Source: Cyclobacteriaceae bacterium (GTDB lineage: Bacteria; Bacteroidota; Bacteroidia; Cytophagales; Cyclobacteriaceae). From it: a DNA stretch of 8,263 nt. Where the stretch lies: NCBI GenBank assembly GCA_013140395.1, contig JABFSY010000396.1, forward strand, positions 1-8,263, given 5' to 3'. The translations under genes and the position numbers were made by a program. The notes below the pieces were generated by a model, which did no database searches, was not told the DNA's origin, and was given only the letters and a program-made list of their open reading frames with translations. Numbering within the stretch: the stretch's first letter is position 1; the number at the start of each line of letters is the position of its first letter. This document shows positions 1-6,081 of the stretch, in pieces.

Positions 1-56
1 ACCATTCTTTTTTCGTTTTCGGTTATAAGATACTTTACATTTAAGCCCTAAAATGA

Positions 57-88
57 CGTATTTGTAATTGACTAGAACTTTAAAGTGG
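57..88 (+). promoter_or_regulatory. Possible sigma-A-type promoter for the accC operon (weak)
   Basis: The leader of accC has a TTTG at 61-64 inside CGTATTTGTAA (57-67), followed by TAGAACTT (73-80) and TAAAGTGG (81-88). The TTTG fits the -33 element of Bacteroidota promoters. TAAAGTGG is a poor match to the -7 consensus TAnnTTTG (two of the six fixed bases differ), and the 16-base spacer is short. The call rests mainly on resemblance to the much better promoter at 3464-3495, which shares both CGTATTTGTAA and TAGAACTT. Bases 1-56 show no other supportable feature. Confidence 0.35.
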
Positions 89-108
89 CGCAAAAATAAG
101 AAAATTAG

Positions 109-1602
109 ATGACAAAAATTCATAAACTTCTCATTGCAAATCGTGGGGAAATAGCGCTTCGGATTATGCGAAGCGCCAAAGAAATGGGGATCAAAACGGT
201 GGCTGTGTTTAGTGAGGTCGACCGCAACGCCATGCACGTACGATTTGCCGATGAAGCTTACTGTATCGGCCCTCCGCCTTCCTCGGAGTCTTATTTGCGA
301 AAGGACAAGATTATTGACGTTGCAAAGAAATCAGGGGCAGATGCAATTCATCCAGGATATGGATTCCTTTCAGAGAATGAAGAATTTGCTGATTTAGTAA
401 AAAAAGAGGGACTCATCTTTATCGGTCCCTCGGCCAAATCCATGGAAACGATGGGCGACAAATTGGCGGCAAAGGAGGCTGTTTCAAAATTCAATGTACC
501 GTTGGTGCCCGGCACCAAAACGGCAATTACAGATATCGCAGAAGCCAAGGGCATTGCAAAAAAGATTGGGTATCCCATTTTGATTAAAGCGAGTGCTGGC
601 GGTGGCGGAAAAGGGATGCGCGTGGTAGAAAATGAGGCAGATTTTCAAAATCAAATGGAACGAGCCATCAGCGAGGCGACCTCTGCTTTTGGTGATGGAG
701 CGGTGTTTATCGAAAAATATATCATGAAACCCCGTCATATTGAATTTCAGATTTTTGGAGATCAACATGGAAACGTAGTTCACTTATTTGATCGCGAGTG
801 TTCTATCCAACGCAGACATCAAAAAGTAGTTGAAGAAGCTCCTTCGGCTGTTCTAACACCTGAGCTTAGAAAAAAAATGGGAGAGGCAGCCGTAAACGCA
901 GCGAAGGCTGCTAACTACTACAATGCAGGTACGATCGAGTTTATCTTGGATGAAGACATGAGCTTCTATTTCCTGGAGATGAATACGCGTTTGCAAGTGG
1001 AACATCCAGTTACGGAAATGATTACGGGACTCGATCTAGTGAAGTTGCAAATCAAAATAGCAGAAGGAGAAAAGCTACCCTTCACGCAAGACGATCTGGC
1101 CATACATGGACACGCCATTGAAGTGCGGGTGTGTGCAGAAGACCCTACGAATAATTTTTTGCCCGATATAGGAACATTGCAAACCTATCGCGTCCCGCAA
1201 GGACATGGTGTACGAGTAGATGGAGGTTTTGAAGAAGGGATGACTATTCCGGTCCAGTATGATCCGTTGTTGGCCAAACTAGTGGTGCACGCAGAAACAC
1301 GTGAATTGGCCATGGATAAAATGAAAAGAGCCATTGACGATTTTGCGATTAGTGGCGTAGCCACCACACTTGGATTTGGTCATTTCGTAATGGGGCATGA
1401 AGCCTTCCGCTCGGGGAACTTCAACACACGGTTTATCGAGAATTATTTCAAGCCCGAATACTTAACTCCTAAAGAGGATCATGTGGAAGAACTTCTCGCT
1501 GCTGCTTTTGCGGTTGAGGTCTCCAACACAAATAAGCCTGCTGTATCCGTTGAGGCAACGCTAATGACCAGCAACAGTAAATGGCGGAAAAATAGGTTGT
1601 AG
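109..1602 (+). CDS. accC: Biotin carboxylase subunit of acetyl-CoA/acyl-CoA carboxylase
   Basis: This cytoplasmic enzyme uses ATP and bicarbonate to carboxylate biotin on a carrier protein, the first half-reaction of acetyl- or propionyl-CoA carboxylase. The three expected domains are present in order: N-terminal biotin carboxylase domain (about residues 4-112, with HPGYGFLSEN at 81-90), ATP-grasp domain (about 117-325) and C-terminal domain (about 337-445). Visible active-site features, by comparison with E. coli AccC, are K160, the glycine-rich ATP loop SAGGGGKGM (162-170), H210, E277, and E290, N292, R294 and E298 in LEMNTRLQVEH, plus R340. The start at 109 puts the conserved IHKLLIANRGEIA at the N-terminus; no Shine-Dalgarno is visible. 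The 497 residues exceed E. coli AccC (about 450) by a short tail of about 50, typical of the acyl-CoA carboxylase type. The tail has no AMKM biotinylation motif, and no carrier or carboxyltransferase gene lies nearby, so its partners must be encoded elsewhere. Whether the final substrate is acetyl- or propionyl-CoA cannot be told from this subunit. Confidence 0.95.
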   Translation: MTKIHKLLIANRGEIALRIMRSAKEMGIKTVAVFSEVDRNAMHVRFADEAYCIGPPPSSESYLRKDKIIDVAKKSGADAIHPGYGFLSENEEFADLVKKEGLIFIGPSAKSMETMGDKLAAKEAVSKFNVPLVPGTKTAITDIAEAKGIAKKIGYPILIKASAGGGGKGMRVVENEADFQNQMERAISEATSAFGDGAVFIEKYIMKPRHIEFQIFGDQHGNVVHLFDRECSIQRRHQKVVEEAPSAVLTPELRKKMGEAAVNAAKAANYYNAGTIEFILDEDMSFYFLEMNTRLQVEHPVTEMITGLDLVKLQIKIAEGEKLPFTQDDLAIHGHAIEVRVCAEDPTNNFLPDIGTLQTYRVPQGHGVRVDGGFEEGMTIPVQYDPLLAKLVVHAETRELAMDKMKRAIDDFAISGVATTLGFGHFVMGHEAFRSGNFNTRFIENYFKPEYLTPKEDHVEELLAAAFAVEVSNTNKPAVSVEATLMTSNSKWRKNRL

Positions 1603-1604
1603 CT

Positions 1605-2906
1605 ATGGCGGAAATAAAGCCTATCCGTGCTTGGCGATATGCATCAACCCCGGGTTTCAACATAGAAGACGTGACCGCGCCTTTGTTTGATGTGGTCTCG
1701 GACAAACAGCGAGAAAAACTCTACGAAAATCCACTTAACTCCATTCACCTGTCTGTACCACAGGGTTCACATCCTGCCGAAAAGGCAGAACAATTGCTCT
1801 ACCGGTGGAAAACAAATGGGACTATCCAGCAAGATGTGATCCCTGGAATTTATGTGTACTACCAATATTTTAAGTTAGCAGGCTCGTCAAAAGATTTTTG
1901 CCGAAAAGGGTTTGTTAGTCACATTCGAGCCTACGACTGGAAGGAGAATGTTATTCTTCGACATGAGAACACCATTCCCAAAGCGGTAAATGACCGAGTC
2001 AAACTATTGGAAAAAACTGAGCTTCATGTGAGCCCAACCCATGGGCTATACACAGATCCTACGTTTGAACTTGAAGCCTATATGGATGAAGCAATCCAGA
2101 TGCCCATCTACGAAACGGAGGATTACCAGGGAGTACGTGATGTGCTTGCGGTAATCCACGATGCAAAAATCATCCAACGATTTATCGATGTGATCGCTCC
2201 ATTAAAAATAATCTTAGCCGATGGCCACCATCGGTATGAGAGTTCACTAGAACTGAAACATCGTTTAGAAAAAGCAAATCCGCATTCGACAGGAAAGGAA
2301 GGTTATCATTTTCATTTGATGTATCTGACCAACACAGAAGCGGGTGACCTGCGCATCTTGCCGACCCACCGGTTGATCAATGGGCTTAAAAATTTTAGTG
2401 AAACTGAGGTGATCAGCAAGTTATCGCAAGATTTCGAGGTCAAGACAATTGAAAACCCAGATTCGCTGAATGAAATCATCATGGGAAAAAAATGGGCATT
2501 TGGAATCATTCTGAAAAATCATGCGTTGAAGATTCGGCTGAAGCCCGAAGCCATCCATCAAATGACGTGGCACTTCCCGGATGAGATAAAAAATCTTGAT
2601 CTAACGGTACTGCATTATTTCATTATCGAACGGATTCTTGGGATTCCCGGTAAAGAACAGCGTGGCTCAGAGGCTATTTCCTTTGAGCGAAACTTTTCTG
2701 TGTGCCTTGCCAAAGTGAACCAAGGAGAACAACAAATGGCTATCATTACGCAGGAAGTAAGCATAGAAGAGATCAAGCAAGTTTGTGCCAGTGGGTATAC
2801 GATGCCTCAAAAGTCAACCTATTTCTATCCAAAAGTAATCAGCGGTTTCCTGTTTAGTTCTATTAACGAAGATGAATTTCAAACGCCCCCTTATTCTCGC
2901 TTCTAG
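1605..2906 (+). CDS. DUF1015 family protein, function unproven
   Basis: A soluble protein of 433 residues with no signal peptide or membrane segment, recognised as the DUF1015 (COG4198) family from a set of motifs: PIRAWRY (6-12), APLFDVVS (25-32, usually APPYDVIS in the family), RHENT (119-123), THGLYTD (145-151), the hallmark LADGHHRYESS (204-214), LPTHRLI (252-258), LDLTVLH (331-337) and MPQKSTYFYPKVISG (400-414). The length is normal for the family. The DGHHR motif resembles the GHxR element of ParB/sulfiredoxin-fold proteins, some of which bind or hydrolyse nucleotides, including free serine kinases; that link is my inference. From memory, DUF1015 genes in Bacteroidota often sit near serA and serC, but no serine-pathway gene is in this window. 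The gene starts 2 bases after accC and its last 35 bases overlap maf in another frame, so co-transcription is likely. The start is fixed by the short gap and by the early PIRAWRY motif. Confidence 0.9.
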   Translation: MAEIKPIRAWRYASTPGFNIEDVTAPLFDVVSDKQREKLYENPLNSIHLSVPQGSHPAEKAEQLLYRWKTNGTIQQDVIPGIYVYYQYFKLAGSSKDFCRKGFVSHIRAYDWKENVILRHENTIPKAVNDRVKLLEKTELHVSPTHGLYTDPTFELEAYMDEAIQMPIYETEDYQGVRDVLAVIHDAKIIQRFIDVIAPLKIILADGHHRYESSLELKHRLEKANPHSTGKEGYHFHLMYLTNTEAGDLRILPTHRLINGLKNFSETEVISKLSQDFEVKTIENPDSLNEIIMGKKWAFGIILKNHALKIRLKPEAIHQMTWHFPDEIKNLDLTVLHYFIIERILGIPGKEQRGSEAISFERNFSVCLAKVNQGEQQMAIITQEVSIEEIKQVCASGYTMPQKSTYFYPKVISGFLFSSINEDEFQTPPYSRF

Positions 2907-3438
2907 TTCGCCACGCAGGCAATTTCTATTGAAAGAAGCTGGTTTTGTGTTCACCATTGATTCGCCCGATATCGATGAATCTTTTCCGGAGTCAATGCCA
3001 CATGATCAAGTACCAAGTTATCTGGCCAAAAAAAAAGCAACAGCACTTTCAGCCAAAATCAACCATGAGATAGTCATTGCGGCAGACACGGTTGTGATAT
3101 TGGGTAATAAAATACTTAATAAGCCGGCAAACAGAGATGAGGCTATTCAAATGCTAAGCCTGTTGAGTGGCGCAACCCATCGCGTTATAACAGCCGTCTG
3201 CCTCCTAAGTAAAACGAAAGTCGTAAGCTTTGACGATCGTACAGAGGTGAGTTTTGTAGACTTGTCAACGGATGAAATCGAGTTTTATATTGACACCTAC
3301 AAACCCTTTGACAAAGCGGGCGCCTATGGAGCACAAGACTGGTTGGGAATGGTGGGTATTGAAAAAATCAATGGGAGCTATTTCAACGTAATGGGGCTGC
3401 CCATGCACAAAGTGTATCAGCAGCTTTTGCTATTCTAA
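2872..3438 (+). CDS. maf: Maf family nucleoside triphosphate pyrophosphatase (YhdE-like, dTTP/UTP)
   Basis: Maf proteins hydrolyse nucleoside triphosphates to monophosphate plus pyrophosphate, cleaning the pool of non-canonical or pyrimidine nucleotides, and are linked to septum control. All family motifs are present in 188 residues: the phosphate-binding SSSPRR (11-16), DESFPE (35-40), the catalytic AADTVV with D72 (70-75), NKP (83-85), SGATHRVITAV (99-109) and DKAGAYGAQ (147-155), then GIEKINGSYFNVMGLP (162-177). DKAGAYGxQ is the form in YhdE-type enzymes (dTTP/UTP/CTP) rather than YceF-type (m7GTP), so I infer pyrimidine specificity. The start at 2872 lies 35 bases inside the DUF1015 gene; it is the natural start because SSSPRR needs only about ten residues before it and the next in-frame Met is at residue 42. 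No Shine-Dalgarno is seen, so translational coupling with the upstream gene is possible. The length is typical. Confidence 0.94.
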   Translation: MNFKRPLILASSSPRRQFLLKEAGFVFTIDSPDIDESFPESMPHDQVPSYLAKKKATALSAKINHEIVIAADTVVILGNKILNKPANRDEAIQMLSLLSGATHRVITAVCLLSKTKVVSFDDRTEVSFVDLSTDEIEFYIDTYKPFDKAGAYGAQDWLGMVGIEKINGSYFNVMGLPMHKVYQQLLLF

Positions 3439-3463
3439 AATTCATAGCGGCAGTTTTTGCGTA

Positions 3464-3495
3464 TTTGTAAAAGGTATTAGAACTTGTTAACTTTG
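3464..3495 (+). promoter_or_regulatory. Bacteroidota-type promoter upstream of the S41 protease operon
   Basis: The 83-base gap between maf and the protease gene has TTTG at 3464-3467 and TAACTTTG at 3488-3495, separated by 20 bases. This matches the known Bacteroidota consensus (TTTG or TTG near -33, TAnnTTTG near -7) exactly, including spacing. Transcription would start around 3500-3503, leaving an untranslated leader of about 20 bases before the ATG at 3522. The last bases before that ATG (AGGAAG) are too close to work as a standard Shine-Dalgarno. No convincing terminator hairpin for maf is seen in the same gap. Confidence 0.7.
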
Positions 3496-3521
3496 CTCAA
3501 TCAATTTCGTAGACTAGGAAG

Positions 3522-5171
3522 ATGAGAAGAATCAGGAAAATACATTTTGTGCTGGTGGCCTTGGTTTTACTTTGCGTATTGGCTTTTTCACCTGCTGAAC
3601 GCTATTTCGAAATTGCCAAAAGCATAGACATTTTTGCTTCTTTGTTTAAAGAGGTAAATAAACTCTACGTGGATGACATCAGTCCTACGAAAATCGCCCA
3701 CAACGGAATCGATCAAATGCTTAACTCACTTGATCCTTATACCAACTACATTTCGGAAGATCAGGTAGAAGACTATCGCACGCAAAATACAGGTCAATAC
3801 GGAGGCATCGGAGCTTTAACTCGTGTCTTTAACAAGAAGACCATCATAACCATGGTATATGCGGACTACCCTGCCTACAAAAACGGGCTTCGCATTGGAG
3901 ATGAAGTGATAAAAATGGATGGGATAGAGCTTTCCAAGTTATCTCAGGAAGAAGCGAATCACCTCATGCGAGGACAAGTGGGGACGCCTGTTAAACTCTC
4001 GATTAAGAGATACGGACAAGATCAGCCATTCGATCTTGAATTTAAGAGAGAAAAAATAAAGATCAACAATGTCCCTTACTCAGGCATGCTGGCCGATGAT
4101 GTGGGTTATATCCAGCTGACCGAATTTACACCTGATGCTGGTAAAGAAGTAAAAGCCGCACTAGTTAATTTAAAAGAAAAAGGAGCGAAAAATATCATTA
4201 TTGACTTGCGTGGAAATCCCGGTGGCCTTCTCTTTGAAGCGGTCAATATCTGCAACCTTTTTGTCCCCAAGGGTAAAAAAATTGTAGACACAAAGGGCAA
4301 GCTCGCAGAACACAATGTGACTTACGAGACCCTCAATAACCCTGTGGATACCGAGATCCCCGTGGTCGTATTAATCAACAGAGGGAGCGCCTCTGCCTCT
4401 GAGATTGTGGCGGGCACATTACAGGACTACGACAGGGCTGTTGTAGTCGGTGAACGTTCATTTGGAAAAGGTCTCGTTCAACTCAGCAGACCACTCCCTT
4501 ATCATGCGCAGGTAAAAATTACGACTGCGAAATATTATACACCTACGGGCAGATGCATTCAAGTGCTCGACTATACTCATCGAAGAGAAGATGGTAGCGC
4601 AGGATCTGTGCCCGATTCGCTAAAAAAGGAATTCAAAACCTCGAAAGGAAGAAAAGTATACGATGGCGGAGGAATTGATCCTGACATCAAATTACCTGCC
4701 CAAGAAGCATCGTCCATCACTCAAGCACTTCATGTAAATGGCTTTATCTTCGAATATGCTACACAATACGCGTTCAACCATTCGACTATTCAAGACCCAA
4801 AGACTTTTGCTTTAACCGACAAGGAGTATGATGTATTTGTACAATGGATGAAGGATAAAAACTATACTTACCATACTGCACTTCAAAGCGAATTGGCTGC
4901 TGTAGAGGAAGAGGCTAAGCGAGAAAAATATTACGATCAATTAAAGCCTTCGATCGAAGCCTTATCCACCAAATTGAAAGAAAGCAGAAAGCACGATCTG
5001 ATGAACTTCAAAGATCAAATCAAAATTTTGCTCGAAGAAGAAATTGCCGCTCGTTACTATTTAGAAAAGGGAGCCGTGGAAGCAAGATTCAAATATGACC
5101 TTGAGGTAAAAAAGGCGATAGACATCTTTCACGATCCTGCTTTCTACAAAAAAATCCTTGGCAGCAATTAG
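3522..5171 (+). CDS. S41 family C-terminal processing protease (CtpA type) with PDZ domain
   Basis: A periplasmic or membrane-anchored serine protease that trims or degrades envelope proteins from their C-termini. Residues 1-5 are basic and 8-23 hydrophobic, giving a signal peptide or signal anchor ending near SPA. An N-terminal helical part (about 30-85) includes LDPYTNYIS. The PDZ domain spans about 88-165, with GQYGGIGA at 91-98 and AYKNGLRIGDEVIKMDG at 118-134. The S41 core spans about 190-390: IIIDLRGNPGG (225-235), GSASASE (288-294) with catalytic S291, and GERSFGKGLVQ (310-320) with K316 and Q320. The S291-K316-Q320 spacing matches the Ser-Lys-Gln triad of Bacillus CtpB (309-334-338), so the enzyme should be active. 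YYTPTGRCIQ (338-347) and DGGGIDPDI (381-389) are further family blocks. A charged, mostly helical tail (about 395-549) extends beyond the minimal CtpA core. It is the first gene of a two-gene unit with the hydrolase 3 bases downstream, behind its own promoter. The natural substrate cannot be read from the sequence. Confidence 0.94.
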   Translation: MRRIRKIHFVLVALVLLCVLAFSPAERYFEIAKSIDIFASLFKEVNKLYVDDISPTKIAHNGIDQMLNSLDPYTNYISEDQVEDYRTQNTGQYGGIGALTRVFNKKTIITMVYADYPAYKNGLRIGDEVIKMDGIELSKLSQEEANHLMRGQVGTPVKLSIKRYGQDQPFDLEFKREKIKINNVPYSGMLADDVGYIQLTEFTPDAGKEVKAALVNLKEKGAKNIIIDLRGNPGGLLFEAVNICNLFVPKGKKIVDTKGKLAEHNVTYETLNNPVDTEIPVVVLINRGSASASEIVAGTLQDYDRAVVVGERSFGKGLVQLSRPLPYHAQVKITTAKYYTPTGRCIQVLDYTHRREDGSAGSVPDSLKKEFKTSKGRKVYDGGGIDPDIKLPAQEASSITQALHVNGFIFEYATQYAFNHSTIQDPKTFALTDKEYDVFVQWMKDKNYTYHTALQSELAAVEEEAKREKYYDQLKPSIEALSTKLKESRKHDLMNFKDQIKILLEEEIAARYYLEKGAVEARFKYDLEVKKAIDIFHDPAFYKKILGSN

Positions 5172-5174
5172 CCG

Positions 5175-6062
5175 ATGCGCCTGCCTGCATTTCGTTACAA
5201 GTATAGTGTAGTTCCGATAATTGGGTTGCTCATCCTACTCGTTATAATGGATTCTTGCCTGCAGTTTCGAATGAGCAAAAAAGAGATTAGCTCCTATTTC
5301 AAAACGAAAGAGAAAAAAGGGACACTGCACGAGTATAAATTTGATCACCAGAAAATAAACTATTTGAAAGTAGGCGATGAGGTCTTGCCACTGGTTGTGT
5401 TTGTACATGGGTCTCCTGGTTCATTGAGCGCTTTTATCGATTTTATGGCCGATACAGTCTTGCTCTCGAAGGCTCAATTGATAACCGTTGATCGCCCCGG
5501 ATTTGGCGAATCAAATTTTGGATATGGAGAAAAATCAGTGGCGCGACAATCATCTGTCTTGAAACCATTGATAGAAAAAAACAAACTAAACAGACCTGTC
5601 ATTCTGGTTGGCCACTCAATGGGCGGCCCTGTTGTTGTTCGCATGGCAATGGACTATCCAGAGCTCATCGATGGCCTCGTGATTGTTGCCGGATCCATTG
5701 ATCCGGACCTGGAGCCAAACGAAACCTGGTTCAGAGCACCGTTAGCTACACCATTTCTCAAGTGGACATTGCCGAGATCTTTCCGTGCGTCTAATCAAGA
5801 AATCTATCACTTGAAACCTGAACTTCAAGAGATGCTTCCTTTGTGGGAAAAAATCAAAGCATCTACCATTGTGATTCAGGGAAAAAAAGATGTGCTTGTT
5901 GATCCTGCGAATGCCCAATTCGCAAAGAAAATGATCGTCAACGCGCCTGTAGAATTAATGATGATTGATGAAATGAATCACTTTGTTCCATGGAGCAATC
6001 CCGAACTGATTCGTGAAGCTATTATTAAGTTGATCAGCTCTTCAAGTACCTCTGTCCATTAA
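5175..6062 (+). CDS. Alpha/beta hydrolase, membrane-anchored or lipoprotein
   Basis: A 295-residue alpha/beta-fold hydrolase with a complete catalytic set: oxyanion-loop HGSPGS (78-83), DRPGFGES (106-113), nucleophile elbow GHSMGG (146-151) with S148, acid D239 in GKKDVLVD, and H269 in MNHF. The N-terminus has a hydrophobic helix (about 12-26) followed by MDSC with C28. This could be a lipobox, with cleavage before C28 and lipid attachment, or an uncleaved membrane anchor; the Asp two residues before the Cys is unusual for a lipobox. Either way the catalytic domain should face the periplasm. Substrate class (ester, peptide, lactone or other) cannot be inferred. The gene starts 3 bases after the protease stop, so it is probably co-transcribed and may share an envelope role. 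The ATG at 5175 is chosen because it includes the whole export signal; M25 or M33 would destroy it. Only 19 bases separate its stop from the convergent permease gene, and no hairpin terminator is evident there. Confidence 0.88.
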   Translation: MRLPAFRYKYSVVPIIGLLILLVIMDSCLQFRMSKKEISSYFKTKEKKGTLHEYKFDHQKINYLKVGDEVLPLVVFVHGSPGSLSAFIDFMADTVLLSKAQLITVDRPGFGESNFGYGEKSVARQSSVLKPLIEKNKLNRPVILVGHSMGGPVVVRMAMDYPELIDGLVIVAGSIDPDLEPNETWFRAPLATPFLKWTLPRSFRASNQEIYHLKPELQEMLPLWEKIKASTIVIQGKKDVLVDPANAQFAKKMIVNAPVELMMIDEMNHFVPWSNPELIREAIIKLISSSSTSVH

Positions 6063-6081
6063 TCTAAGCAGCCCAGTTCGT

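Noticed and set aside
1..51. Open frame from base 1 to a TAA at 49-51, possibly the tail of an upstream gene
   Set aside because: Only 16 codons, hydrophobic and without any recognisable motif; it cannot be told from AT-rich intergenic DNA.
348..783. Two overlapping minus-strand open frames inside accC (76 and 99 codons)
   Set aside because: They lie opposite a strongly conserved gene, show no recognisable domain and are expected antisense shadows.
1581..1614. Direct repeat ATGGCGGAAA at 1581-1590 and 1605-1614, the first forming a tiny frame (MAEK then TAG) in phase with the DUF1015 start
   Set aside because: The first copy lies in the accC codons for SKWRKNR, a plausible native C-terminal end, so the match is probably coincidence rather than a leader peptide or duplicated start.
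3420..3460. Possible terminator after maf (AGC-TTTT-GCT and nearby T run)
   Set aside because: The stem is only three base pairs and not followed by a proper stem plus T-tract arrangement.
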